NCBI RefSeq assembly: GCF_030345075.1
Contig: NZ_CP128361.1
Span: 3,410,001 to 3,474,000, forward strand
Origin: Solwaraspora sp. WMMA2065
Lineage (GTDB): Bacteria; Actinomycetota; Actinomycetes; Mycobacteriales; Micromonosporaceae
DNA: 64,000 nt
Reading direction: 5' to 3'
Positions 1 through 8,433 of this stretch are shown here, piece after piece; within the stretch, counting starts at the first letter, position 1, and each line of letters starts with the position of its first letter. The translations under genes and the position numbers were made by a program. The notes below the pieces were generated by a model, which saw only the letters and a list, made by a program, of their open reading frames with translations, searched no databases and was not told the origin of the DNA.

Positions 1-1277
1 AGCACCTCGGATTCACCGAACGACCCGGTCAGGAACAGCGCGAACCGGCCGGGGCCGTCGACACCGGTGAAGGTCCAGACGACCGGGCCACGAACCCCGG
101 CCACCACCGACGGATGCTGCGTGTTCCAGCCCGGCCAGACGATCCCGGCGCGCTGCCCCTGCGGCAACAGCCACACCTCGTCACCCGGCGCGCCCAGGAA
201 GTCGGCGTTGTCCGGCACGGTGATCTTCGCATTGTCCTTGACGTGCAGCACCACGTCGGACAGGTCGCGCCACACCGGGGGCGAGACGGTGTCGTCCTTG
301 AGGCGGATCGTCCAGTCCGCACCGGTGAGCTCCGGGCCCATGTCGACGTGACCGTCGTCGATCACCACCCGTGACCCGTCCTGTTGAGCCGCTGCGGCGA
401 GCTGCGACGCGGTGCTGGTCGCCGTCGGTGCGGCAGCCGCCGCCAGCGCCCGCGCGGGGGTGCCGTCCGACGGCGAATCGGCACCGAGCGGTACACCGTC
501 GCCCGGGGCGGCACCGGACGCCCTCGCCAGGTCCGCCGCCGGAGCGGGAGCCGGGGCCGGCACCGGCCGGGTGTCTGCGGGGTCGGGCGGCGCCTCGTCG
601 AGCCGCGGCACCAGCACCCGGTAGTCGGCGTCGGCCGTCACCTCGGCGCCGTTGGCCAGCGTCGCGGCCGCCGACAGCGTCAGCCGGTACTCGCCCGCGG
701 CGTCGAAAAGCCAGACCAGACCGCCGGTCCTGGTCGCTGCCGGCAGCCGGGCGGTACGCGGCATCGCGTCGAGGGTGCCGAACAACGGCGTCGGCTGGCC
801 GAGCCCACCGAGGGTATAGGCGACGAATCCACCCGGGCCGTCGACCTGACGCAGCGACAGCTCGATGGTGTCGCCGCGTACCGCCCCGCGAGGCACTGCC
901 CGGGTGTCCAGATACGGAAACTCGACGTCGCTACCGGTCAGTGCCCACATCGGCCGACCGGCCGGGCCGAGGAACCGGAACGCCGGATGGTCAGGTGTCC
1001 GCACCGCCACGCCGCCTGCCGGTCCGAAGACCGCCGTCGCCGGCTTCCGGTCGGGCCCGGACACCTCGCGAGTGACCAACGACAACGTTGCGCCATCGAG
1101 GGTGACCGCTACCAGGTCGGCACCTGCCGAATTCACTACTGCCGGCGGATCGGTCGCGGGTGCGGCGGTCACCGGCGCCGGCGCGGTCAGGGCCGCAGCC
1201 AGTGCACCGATCGCCAGCACCGCGGCGCACCGGCGACGCGTCGCCGCACCGGTGGGGCGGTGAATCGTCGTCATCAT
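1..1277 (-). CDS. Secreted anchored-repeat protein, two repeats visible, 3' end outside window
   Basis: The reading frame runs from an ATG at 1277 to the window edge without a stop, so the C-terminus is missing. An N-terminal signal segment follows a basic start (TRRRCAAVLAIGALAAALT). Two copies of the surface-anchored repeat domain (TIGR03769) follow. The second has the usual DGHVDMGP start, the WPGWNTQ segment and the VDGPGRF core. The first is degenerate: it keeps FRFLGPAG and VDGPGGF but has TRTGGLVWLF where other copies have the HxHxNWxF histidines. A Pro/Ala-rich linker joins the two. The start overlaps the stop of the upstream gene in ATGATGA, so translation is coupled. By family it matches the ABC transporter-associated repeat proteins (TIGR03773). 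A surface role in metal capture is inferred. Confidence 0.8.
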   Translation of the reverse strand, partial: MMTTIHRPTGAATRRRCAAVLAIGALAAALTAPAPVTAAPATDPPAVVNSAGADLVAVTLDGATLSLVTREVSGPDRKPATAVFGPAGGVAVRTPDHPAFRFLGPAGRPMWALTGSDVEFPYLDTRAVPRGAVRGDTIELSLRQVDGPGGFVAYTLGGLGQPTPLFGTLDAMPRTARLPAATRTGGLVWLFDAAGEYRLTLSAAATLANGAEVTADADYRVLVPRLDEAPPDPADTRPVPAPAPAPAADLARASGAAPGDGVPLGADSPSDGTPARALAAAAAPTATSTASQLAAAAQQDGSRVVIDDGHVDMGPELTGADWTIRLKDDTVSPPVWRDLSDVVLHVKDNAKITVPDNADFLGAPGDEVWLLPQGQRAGIVWPGWNTQHPSVVAGVRGPVVWTFTGVDGPGRFALFLTGSFGESEV

Positions 1278-2392
1278 GAGGTCCCCTGGGTCGTCTTGTC
1301 GTCAGTGGCATCGGTGACCGCGCGGTCGCGTACGGCCTCGGCGCGGCCCTGTTCGCGCGCGGTGGCGACGGCCTGTTCCAGCTGTGCTGCCCGCCGGCGC
1401 CGGGCGCGGCGGCGGCGGGCGACGACCAGCCAGCCGGCCAGCCCGATCACCAGCAGGATCACCAGCTGCGACCACGGGACGGCCCACAGGCCGCTTTCGC
1501 GGGTCACGGTCGCTGGGGGCGGGTCGAGCACCTCGTCGGCGACGGCGGTCGGTGCGACGGTGAGCCGCGCACCGAGCCGGAACATCGGCGGCACGCCGTC
1601 GACCCGGATAGTGGTCCGGTAACTGTCGCCGGGCAGGATCTCCGGCAGCGGATCGCCGTCGACTTTGCGCCCGGCCAGCCCGAACGGTCCGGCGACGGTC
1701 AGCTGCGGCTGCCCGGTAAGTCGTACGTTGCCGGTGTTGCGCACGGTGAAGCTGGCCGTGACGGTGCCACCCGCGACCGGGTTCCAGGTGCCGTCGTACG
1801 TCGCCGACAGATCCCCGACGTCCAGGCCCGGCTGCAGTTCCCCGGTGACCCGTAGATAGATCCGGGAGCCGACCCGGTGGTCGACCGCCACCTGGTTGCC
1901 CTCGCCGTCGGTGCCGGTGGCGGCGAGCGAGGCGACGATGCCGCCGGGGTGGTCGCCGGGGGTGGCGTTGTCCGGCACCGCGATGGTGAACGGCACGTCC
2001 AGCCGCGACGTCGACGGCACGGTGAAGGTGCCGGACTCGAACGTCACCCAGGAACCGACGTCGACCGGTTCTCCGGTCGCCGGTAGCAGGTCGAAGCCGC
2101 CCTGGTCGGTGGTGAACGCGTCGCTGGCGTACACGTCGAGGGTGATCGGCTGGTCGGAGTGGTTCGTGATCGCCACGTAGTCGGTGAGAGTGGCACCCGG
2201 ATCCAGTTTGTACTCGAACGCCGGCCGTCCGTTCGGCCCGTCGGGGCTGGACGGAGCGACGCCCCAGGTGAGCGACTGCGCCGCGAGGGGCGTGTAGCTC
2301 GGCGATGCGACCGTCGCCGGGCCGGTGACCGGGCCCGTCGACACGACGGCGGCGGCGAGGAGTCCGGCGAGCAGGGCTGCTGGCGTACGCAT
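1274..2392 (-). CDS. WxL/DUF916-like surface protein with C-terminal membrane anchor
   Basis: 372 residues. There is an N-terminal signal peptide (residues ~1-29), then an Ig-like beta domain with the LDPGATLTDYVAITNHSDQP pattern typical of DUF916 (WxL peptidoglycan-binding) proteins. A second beta-rich segment (ATYDGTWNPVAGGTVTASF) follows. One transmembrane helix (WSQLVILLVIGLAGWLVVA) near residue 320 is followed by a very basic tail. The protein is therefore probably exposed on the cell surface and tethered by its C-terminus. Its gene sits between two repeat-protein genes of the same operon and overlaps the next start by four bases. In family terms it may link the repeat proteins to the wall, which is an inference. 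No metal-binding motif is obvious. Confidence 0.75.
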   Translation of the reverse strand: MRTPAALLAGLLAAAVVSTGPVTGPATVASPSYTPLAAQSLTWGVAPSSPDGPNGRPAFEYKLDPGATLTDYVAITNHSDQPITLDVYASDAFTTDQGGFDLLPATGEPVDVGSWVTFESGTFTVPSTSRLDVPFTIAVPDNATPGDHPGGIVASLAATGTDGEGNQVAVDHRVGSRIYLRVTGELQPGLDVGDLSATYDGTWNPVAGGTVTASFTVRNTGNVRLTGQPQLTVAGPFGLAGRKVDGDPLPEILPGDSYRTTIRVDGVPPMFRLGARLTVAPTAVADEVLDPPPATVTRESGLWAVPWSQLVILLVIGLAGWLVVARRRRARRRRAAQLEQAVATAREQGRAEAVRDRAVTDATDDKTTQGTS

Positions 2393-2428
2393 GCGGGGTG
2401 GTCCGTTTCGCGGAGGGTGTGGGGCGGT

Positions 2429-2462
2429 CCGGGCGACGACGCGGCACGGTGTCGTCGCCCGG
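2429..2462. terminator. Intra-operon hairpin, 12-bp perfect stem
   Basis: CCGGGCGACGAC and GTCGTCGCCCGG form a perfect 12-bp stem with a 10-base loop. It lies between the stop of the secreted repeat protein (2483) and the start of the DUF916-like gene (2392). No U-tract follows, so it may act as a partial terminator or an mRNA processing barrier that lowers expression of the downstream genes. Confidence 0.5.
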
Positions 2463-2482
2463 CCCGTTCCCTGGTGCGATCC

Positions 2483-3952
2483 TCAGATCGCGGTGAGGGT
2501 GAGGGTCGCGGTGTAGGTGCCGGGCACGGTCTCGGTCGGCAGGCGCAGCTGCAGGCCGGCCGACAGGGTCGCGGTACCCCGGCCCACGCCGGTCGGTGCC
2601 GAGCCGAGCACGGCACTGCTGCCGAGTCCACCGCCGACGCCGACGACGTACGGCTCGACGACCGGGCCCGCGACGACGCCCTGACCGGCGGACTGGTCGA
2701 CCACCTGCGGGGTCCAGCCGAGGTAGCCGGAGCTGAAGGTGGCACCGTCGGGTCCGGTGAAGTTCTCCGGCAGCTGACCGGAGGCGCTCCAGCCGGGAGT
2801 GCCGGCCCGGGTGTCGGTGACGGTGACCGGGCGCAGGCTTCCGGTGCTCTCCCAACTGTCACCACCGCTGGTCAGCTGCGCCGGCGGCAGGACAACGCTG
2901 CGGTCGTCCGGGTCGACGCTGATCACCAGTGCGCCCTGGGTGGGATCGATCGACGCGGTGATGGTCTGCGAGGCCTCCGGGTCGGTCGGGGTGAAGGCCA
3001 CCCAGAGCCAGACCTCCGCGCTGGTCGCGACGACGCTGTGGTTGTCGTCGTAGAGCTTCACCTGGTATTCGCAGGCGTTGAGCTCACGGGTGGCGGTGAA
3101 GCTGTAGGACGCGCCGGCCTCGCCGGCAATGATGGCGAAGTCGTCGCTGCCGGGGCAGCGGCTGAACCAGTGGTAGTGGTCCAGCTCGGTCTGCGGGGTC
3201 TGCACCGCCTGCAGTGTGACGGTGTCGCCGGGCTGGTACTCGTCGGCCATGCCGGCGATGCTCAGCACGGTCTCGGGACCGGTGCCGTCGAGCTCGCCGA
3301 CCACGAACGCGTAGTCGACCGGGCCGGTGCTGACGGTCGTGCCGTCGGTCAGCGTCGCGTCGGCCTGGAAGGTCAGCGTGTAGGCGCCCAGCGCGCTGAA
3401 CGCCCAGTTGGCGTGCGCGTGGGTGCGGATCGGTACGTCGATGGCGTCCGGCAGGCCGTCGTCGCTGCGGAACTTCATGATCGGGCCGCCGAAGCTGTCC
3501 TGGGTGAACACCCAGACGTTTCCTGGTCCGGTGACCTCGACGAGGCTCAACTGGACCTTGTCGCCGGCGAAGACGCCGGAGCCGAGGGTGGTGGTGTTCC
3601 AACCGGGCCAGAGCAGCTCGGGGTCCTGGGTCAGCGGCAGCAGCCAGATCTGCGATCCGGCCGGCCCGAGGAAGGCGAACCGGGGGTCGTCCGGCACCGT
3701 CATGGCCGCTTCGGGCAGCACCTGGAAGGTCACGTCCGCCGGATCACGGTTGACCGACGGGCTGACCGTGTCGTCGTGGACCTCCAGGGACAGTTCGCCA
3801 TCGTGGTAGTGGACGTCGACCGCGTCGGTGTGGCCCTTGGCGAGCACCACCTTCTCGGCTGCGGCCGCGGCGGTCGGCACCAGCAGTACGCCGCCGGCGA
3901 TCACCGCCGCACCGGCCAGGGCCGCGAGCCTGCGGGCACCTGTCGTTCTCAT
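2483..3952 (-). CDS. Secreted anchored-repeat (TIGR03769) protein with long C-terminal beta region
   Basis: 489 residues. The ATG at 3952 is preceded by GAGGGGAGG about 7 bases upstream; upstream in-frame codons lack such a site. A signal peptide ends near residue 32 (PTAAAAAEK). One repeat domain covers roughly residues 33-215 with the landmarks AKGHTDAVDV (His41), FAFLGPAG, WPGWNT, VTGPGN and RTHAHANWAF. A C-terminal part of about 270 residues is Ig-like and holds two Cys (SRCPGSDD, LNACEYQ) that could form a disulfide. No sortase motif or membrane helix is seen at the C-terminus, so it is either free or held by partners. It is first in its transcript, under the Zur-like site at 4029-4049. 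Extracellular zinc binding is inferred from the histidines and regulation. Confidence 0.8.
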   Translation of the reverse strand: MRTTGARRLAALAGAAVIAGGVLLVPTAAAAAEKVVLAKGHTDAVDVHYHDGELSLEVHDDTVSPSVNRDPADVTFQVLPEAAMTVPDDPRFAFLGPAGSQIWLLPLTQDPELLWPGWNTTTLGSGVFAGDKVQLSLVEVTGPGNVWVFTQDSFGGPIMKFRSDDGLPDAIDVPIRTHAHANWAFSALGAYTLTFQADATLTDGTTVSTGPVDYAFVVGELDGTGPETVLSIAGMADEYQPGDTVTLQAVQTPQTELDHYHWFSRCPGSDDFAIIAGEAGASYSFTATRELNACEYQVKLYDDNHSVVATSAEVWLWVAFTPTDPEASQTITASIDPTQGALVISVDPDDRSVVLPPAQLTSGGDSWESTGSLRPVTVTDTRAGTPGWSASGQLPENFTGPDGATFSSGYLGWTPQVVDQSAGQGVVAGPVVEPYVVGVGGGLGSSAVLGSAPTGVGRGTATLSAGLQLRLPTETVPGTYTATLTLTAI

Positions 3953-4028
3953 CGTTGTTCCTCCCCTCGCCCGCACCGCGGACCGGTGCGGGACGTGGTC
4001 GTGACGGGGCGGAAGCCCCACCGCAACG

Positions 4029-4049
4029 TAACGACTATCATTTTCATTA
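4029..4049 (-). promoter_or_regulatory. Zur-like operator A
   Basis: Read on the minus strand the core is TGAAAATGATAGTCG, flanked by TAA and TTA. Ten-base half sites around a central G match each other at 7 of 10 positions. It resembles the actinobacterial Zur box (TGAAAATGATTTTCA). It is centred 87 bases upstream of the 3952 start and touches the stop codon of the permease gene at 4047. Confidence 0.65.
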
Positions 4050-4964
4050 ACCTATCGGCCGTTCGGCCACCTCTGTCAGCACCGGTGTGACCTGCGCCTC
4101 GTCGGGCCCTGCCGGCTGCCGCCGCCAGCGGGCGACCAGACCGTGCCGCGGGGCCAGGAACCAGGCCAGCAGGAACACCGCCGTCGCGACCAGCACGATG
4201 GTGCCGCCCACCGGCAGGTCGTAGCTCCAGGACAGGTACAACCCCACCAGCGCCGAGCCGCCACCGATCAGCGGGGCGAGCAGCATCATCACCGCGAGCC
4301 GGTCGGTCAGCAGCCGCGCCGCCGCCGCCGGCGTGATCAGCAACGCCAGTACCAGAATGTTGCCGATCGTCTGCAGCGAGATCACCACGGCGAGGGTGAC
4401 CAGCACGTACAACACGATGTCCAGCCAGAACACCGGCAACCCGACCGACCGGGCCGACTCCCGGTCGAGACTGACCGCGACCAGCTCCTTGTGCAGCAGG
4501 AACAACGCGGTCAGGATGGCCAGCCCAGTGAAGCCGACCGTGTAGAGATCCCGGTCCGGAATGCCGGTGATCGAACCGAACAGGAACTGCTGCAGCGAAC
4601 CGGCGTACCCTGGTGCCTGCGAGATGATCACGATGCCGAGGGCGAAGGCGGCCACGAAGAACACTCCGATCAACGAGTCCTCCTTGACCCGCCGCCGCTG
4701 CGCGAACACCGCGATCAGCAGCGCGGTCACGATCCCGGCGACCGCACCGCCCAGCACCAGGCTGCCCTGCAGCACGAAGGCGACCGCCAGCCCCGGGAAC
4801 ACCGCGTGCGCCACGGCGTCACCGATGAACGCCATCCCCCGCAGCACCACGTGGCAACCGACCACCCCGCAGACCACACTGGACATGATGGCGATCAGCA
4901 GCGCCTTCGGCAGGAAGGCCAGATCCGGGTTGAACAGGTCGGCGACGAACTCGGTGACCGGCAT
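4047..4964 (-). CDS. Anchored repeat-type ABC transporter permease (ABC-3 family)
   Basis: 305 residues with about eight hydrophobic helices, the size and pattern of ZnuB-type metal permeases. The ABC-3 features GMAFIGDAVAHAVFPGLAVA near residue 43 and LLITPAAAARLLTDRL near residue 229 are present. In family terms it is the TIGR03770 permease. The start ATG shares one base with the stop of the ATPase gene (TGATG), so the two subunits should be made together. It transports the ion delivered by the lipoprotein encoded upstream; zinc or manganese are the usual substrates of the family. Zinc is favoured here by the Zur-like sites and the L32 and CobW neighbours. Confidence 0.9.
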   Translation of the reverse strand: MPVTEFVADLFNPDLAFLPKALLIAIMSSVVCGVVGCHVVLRGMAFIGDAVAHAVFPGLAVAFVLQGSLVLGGAVAGIVTALLIAVFAQRRRVKEDSLIGVFFVAAFALGIVIISQAPGYAGSLQQFLFGSITGIPDRDLYTVGFTGLAILTALFLLHKELVAVSLDRESARSVGLPVFWLDIVLYVLVTLAVVISLQTIGNILVLALLITPAAAARLLTDRLAVMMLLAPLIGGGSALVGLYLSWSYDLPVGGTIVLVATAVFLLAWFLAPRHGLVARWRRQPAGPDEAQVTPVLTEVAERPIG

Positions 4965-5740
4965 CAGCCGCTCCCCTCGCCGACCCCGACGGGCATGGTG
5001 CCGGCGCCGACGATCCGCAGCAACGGCGACCGTTCAGTGATCCCGAACGTACGCATCCACAGCCGCGGATCCCGCAACTCGGTCGGCTTGCCCTCGGCGA
5101 TCACCTGCCGGTTCAGCAGCACCAGCCGGGAACAGGCATCCATCGCCCCGATCAGGTCGTGCGTGGTCATCAACAGCGGCGTACCCTCGGCCGCCAGACC
5201 GGCGAACAGCTCACCGAGCAGCTCCTGGGTCGGCATGTCCAGCCCGGTGAACGGCTCGTCGAGCAGCAGCAACGCCGGCTGCAGCGCCAATGCCCGGGCC
5301 ACCAGCACCCGCTGGCGCTGGCCGCCGGACAACTCGGCGACCGGCCGACGACGCAGGTCTCCCAGGCGTACCCGGTCGATCGCCTCGGCGGTGGCCCGCC
5401 AGTCGGCCCGCCCCGGCCGGCGCAGCAGCCCGATCCGACCGGTCCGGCCGCTGAGCACCGCCTGCTCCACCGAGATCGGGAACTCCCAGGCGAACTCGTG
5501 CCGCTGCGGCACGTACCCGATCGCGCACCGCCCCGGCCGGCTCGGCACCCCGTCGACCAGGATCCGCCCGGACCGGGTCCGGATCAGCCCGAGCACCGAC
5601 CGCAGCAGCGTGGTCTTGCCGGCCCCGTTCGGCCCGATCAGCCCGACCAGCTCCCCCGGGTCGACGTGCAACCGCACACCGCGTAGCACCGGACGGCCGC
5701 CGAGGTCGACGTCGAGATCGTGTACGGCGAGCGCGGTCAT
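4964..5740 (-). CDS. Anchored repeat-type ABC transporter ATP-binding subunit
   Basis: 258 residues. The Walker A motif GPNGAGKTT is at residues ~36-44, the Q-loop lies in YVPQRHEFAWEFP, the signature LSGGQRQRV is followed by Walker B LLLLDEPFTGLD, and the switch histidine is in TTHD. This is a complete cytoplasmic ATPase of the metal-importer (ZnuC-like) type and matches TIGR03771. The ATG overlaps the stop of the anchored repeat protein by four bases. It powers the permease encoded next. Confidence 0.92.
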   Translation of the reverse strand: MTALAVHDLDVDLGGRPVLRGVRLHVDPGELVGLIGPNGAGKTTLLRSVLGLIRTRSGRILVDGVPSRPGRCAIGYVPQRHEFAWEFPISVEQAVLSGRTGRIGLLRRPGRADWRATAEAIDRVRLGDLRRRPVAELSGGQRQRVLVARALALQPALLLLDEPFTGLDMPTQELLGELFAGLAAEGTPLLMTTHDLIGAMDACSRLVLLNRQVIAEGKPTELRDPRLWMRTFGITERSPLLRIVGAGTMPVGVGEGSG

Positions 5741-6660
5741 GAGGCGACACGCTCCTGCTCGACCCGGCGGCGTACCGCCCGGCCGCGCAGCACCACGACG
5801 ACCAGCGCAACCGCCAGCACGACCGCGGCCAGCACAAGGCCGCCGAGCAGCCAGGGGCCGGTGCCGTCGCCGGTGCCGTCGGCTGCGGCCCCCTGGCCGT
5901 CAGCACCGTCGGAGGCGACCGGCGCGGCCGCGACCTCGTCGGGTTGCGCGGCGAACGCGTCGTCGGTGCTGACGGCGTCGCCGACCGCGAACCGCAGGTG
6001 CCGTACCGCGCTCACCTGCTCGCCGCCGACCAGGTCGGCGCTGACCCGGACGGCGACCAGGTACACGCCGGGGACGGTGAACACCCAGTTGGCGTGGGTG
6101 TGGGTGTTGACCTCCACCCACATCGGCTGGCCGGGCGGCTCGGTGGAGCGCCACAGCACCTGCGGTTCGCTGAACGTGCCGGCCTGCAGATACATGGTGA
6201 CCTCGCCAGGTCCTTCGACCCCGGCGAGCTCCAACGTCACGCCCCGGTCGATCGTCTGCATCACCCGTGGGTCCTGGGTGTTCCAGCCGACCCACACCAC
6301 GTCGGGGTGCTGCACCTGCGGCACCACGTGCACCTCGGTGCCGGCCGGCACGTCGAGGAAGCCGTACACCGGATCATCCGGCACGGTCTGCAGCGCGGCG
6401 TCGGTGACCCTCAGCACGGTCCGGTCCGGATCCCGCCACACCGGCTGCGCCGCGTCGTCGTGCAGCAGCAGGGTCCACTCGTCGTCGACGTAGCGCGGTC
6501 CGATGTCGACATGACCGGCCGCCAGCACGGTCATGTCCGCGGCGACCGGCTGGTCCGGGGCGATCGACTGGTCCAGTGCCGGGTCGGGCGATGTCGGCTG
6601 GGCGGCCAGCGTCATCGCCAGCAGCGCGGAGACGGCCGTCGACAGGCCGATCGACTTCAC
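5737..6660 (-). CDS. Membrane-anchored single-repeat (TIGR03769) protein
   Basis: 307 residues from a GTG start; GAGGAGG lies upstream. It has a signal peptide and one repeat domain with AAGHVDIGP (His50), WVGWNTQ, VEGPGEV and NTHTHANWVF (His187, His189). An Ala/Asp-rich linker leads to a single C-terminal helix (LLGGLVLAAVVLAVALVVVV) and a basic tail. The domain is thus held on the outer face of the membrane next to the transporter. The gene lies between those for the binding lipoprotein (10-base gap) and the ATPase (4-base overlap). It is likely to hand metal to the importer; this is inferred from position and histidines. Confidence 0.85.
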   Translation of the reverse strand: MKSIGLSTAVSALLAMTLAAQPTSPDPALDQSIAPDQPVAADMTVLAAGHVDIGPRYVDDEWTLLLHDDAAQPVWRDPDRTVLRVTDAALQTVPDDPVYGFLDVPAGTEVHVVPQVQHPDVVWVGWNTQDPRVMQTIDRGVTLELAGVEGPGEVTMYLQAGTFSEPQVLWRSTEPPGQPMWVEVNTHTHANWVFTVPGVYLVAVRVSADLVGGEQVSAVRHLRFAVGDAVSTDDAFAAQPDEVAAAPVASDGADGQGAAADGTGDGTGPWLLGGLVLAAVVLAVALVVVVLRGRAVRRRVEQERVAS

Positions 6661-6670
6661 TGATGCCTCC

Positions 6671-8254
6671 TCATGGTGCCAGACAATCGAGCAGCGACTC
6701 GGCGTTGAACCGCATCAGCTCGACGTAGCTGGTCACCCGGTCGTCAAAGGTGTCGCCGTAGATATCGCAGACCCGTACGTCGAGGTCGTCGGCGAGTTCG
6801 GTCAATGTCGAGGACCTCGACCGCAGGTTCGGCTCCAGGAACACCGCCGGTACCCGCAGGTTGCGGATCGTCTCGGTGAGCCGACGCCGGTCGGCCAGGC
6901 TCGGCTCGGCCGCCGGGTGCGGGCTGACGAAGCCGGAGATCTGCACGTCGTACGCGGCCCCGAGGTAGCCGAACGCGTCGTGAGTAGTGATCAGGTGCCG
7001 CCGGGCGGGCGGGATCCGCGCGATCGTGTCACGGACGTAGTCGTCCAGCGCGGTCAACTCGGCGATGTACGCCGCCGCGTGCCGCCGGTAGTCGGCGGCA
7101 CCGGCTGGGTCGACGCCGATCAGGGTGTCGCGGATCAGTTCGGTGTACGCGATGACGTTGCGGACGTTCTGCCACAGGTGCGGGTCGATCTCCCCGTGCA
7201 CGTGCTTGCCGAGCACCGCCTGCGGCAGTTGGAAGATCTCGGTGCCCGGTCGGCCGAGGAAGCGGAAGTCCCGACCGGCCGGCACCTGGGCGAGGGCCTT
7301 GTTCGGCACCTCGATGACGGTGTCGGCCGGATCGTGCACATGCTGATGGGCGTCACCGGCGCCGTGCGGGTCGGCGAACAGGTACAGCGACGGCTCGCCG
7401 CGCGCCGCCGCGTCGAGGTCGACGGTGATGTCGGCGTGCCCGCCGCGCAGTACGTCGGCCCCGGCCATCCCGGGCACGCTGTGCGGATCGACGCCGACGG
7501 CAAACGTGAAGGTCTGTTCCCCGAGGGCGACGGGGCGGCTGTCGGTGGTGACCGCCAACCGTGCCGACATGGTGAGCCGGTAGACGCCCGGCTCGGTGAA
7601 AGCCCAGCTCATGTGGGTGTGCGCGTCGGGCGGGAGGGTGGCGGTGTCGTCCCGGTAGCCGGTGGCGGCGTCGAAGCCGTCGGCCGAGTCGAGATAGACG
7701 GCCGGGTTGCCGAACGACTCGGTGAGGTAGGCCGCCATGGCGCCGGGGCCGGTCACGTTGGTGCTCTGCAGCAGGATGTCGGAGACCCGGTCTGCACCAT
7801 AGGTCCCGCCGGTGCCGCGTACCCGCATGCCGAGCCAGATGGTGTCGAGCGAGAAGTCCTCGACCAGCGGGATGATCTCGGCGGCGTACTTGATCGCCCC
7901 CTCGGCGAGCGAGATGTTCGGTACGCTATCCGGCAGGTTGGCGTCGAGCGCCTTGATGATGGCGTGCTCCTCCAGCAGCAGGTAGTTGCTGAAGGCGACG
8001 TCGGCGTAGACGACGTTGCGCACGTCGCGCAGCGACGGCTCGTACGAGTGGGGGTCGGCACCGTCGGGGACGAGCGAGGCGACCGCGACGCGGTCCCCGC
8101 CGACGTTGTCGACCAGGTCCCGCAGAATGCCGGTGGTGGTGACGACCTGGAGACGGTCGTCAGCGGCGCTCAACGTCTCGGGGACGACACAGGCCGCCAG
8201 GTTACCAAGACTGACAGCGAGCAGCGCCGACCCGATGAGCCACCGTGCGCGCAT
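6671..8254 (-). CDS. Anchored repeat ABC transporter substrate-binding lipoprotein (ZnuA-like with inserted repeat)
   Basis: 527 residues, much longer than ZnuA (about 300). The ATG at 8254 has GGAAGGTGGGG upstream. The lipobox LGNLAAC places the lipid on Cys22. ZnuA landmarks are split: the N-terminal half has VVTTTGILRDLVDNVGG and DPHSYEPSLRD (His69), and the C-terminal half has IDPHLWQNVRN (His359), TTHDAFGY (His425) and VFLEPNL. Between residues ~130 and 350 lies repeat-domain sequence in permuted order: the HTHMSWAF half (His212, His214) comes before the GGHADITVDL...FLGRPGTE half (His273). A His-rich stretch, DAHQHVHD, is at 302-309. It corresponds to TIGR03772. It captures metal outside the membrane and delivers it to the permease. 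Confidence 0.9.
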   Translation of the reverse strand: MRARWLIGSALLAVSLGNLAACVVPETLSAADDRLQVVTTTGILRDLVDNVGGDRVAVASLVPDGADPHSYEPSLRDVRNVVYADVAFSNYLLLEEHAIIKALDANLPDSVPNISLAEGAIKYAAEIIPLVEDFSLDTIWLGMRVRGTGGTYGADRVSDILLQSTNVTGPGAMAAYLTESFGNPAVYLDSADGFDAATGYRDDTATLPPDAHTHMSWAFTEPGVYRLTMSARLAVTTDSRPVALGEQTFTFAVGVDPHSVPGMAGADVLRGGHADITVDLDAAARGEPSLYLFADPHGAGDAHQHVHDPADTVIEVPNKALAQVPAGRDFRFLGRPGTEIFQLPQAVLGKHVHGEIDPHLWQNVRNVIAYTELIRDTLIGVDPAGAADYRRHAAAYIAELTALDDYVRDTIARIPPARRHLITTHDAFGYLGAAYDVQISGFVSPHPAAEPSLADRRRLTETIRNLRVPAVFLEPNLRSRSSTLTELADDLDVRVCDIYGDTFDDRVTSYVELMRFNAESLLDCLAP

Positions 8255-8307
8255 GATCCACCCCACCTTCCGTACGCCCTGCGCCCGCGCACCGCACGCT
8301 AGCACGC

Positions 8308-8328
8308 AAACGATAACCGTTGTCATAC
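8308..8328 (-). promoter_or_regulatory. Zur-like operator B
   Basis: Minus-strand core TGACAACGGTTATCG, centred 64 bases upstream of the lipoprotein start at 8254. It aligns with operators A, C and D without gaps. It would control the lipoprotein, anchored repeat protein, ATPase and permease genes. Confidence 0.6.
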
Positions 8329-8337
8329 TCGATCCGG

Positions 8338-8382
8338 CGTGCAGCCGGTGCCGAACGGGTGATGTTCGGCACCGGCTGCACG
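8338..8382. terminator. Strong hairpin terminator, 19-bp perfect stem
   Basis: A perfect inverted repeat of 19 bases with a 7-base loop (GGGTGAT) starts 51 bases after the stop of the repeat protein at 8434. It lies just upstream of operator B and so separates two transcripts. No T-run follows, as is common in high-GC actinobacteria. Confidence 0.75.
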
Positions 8383-8433
8383 GGTCGGCGGGTCGGATCA
8401 ACCGACGAATCAACCACTCGGGTCGAACGGGGG

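Noticed and set aside
2159-4090. Long plus-strand open frame (643 codons) opposite the repeat-protein genes
   Set aside because: Its product is repetitive Gly/Arg/Val sequence with no family likeness, and it lies opposite minus-strand genes with clear domains and ribosome sites. It is a product of high GC.
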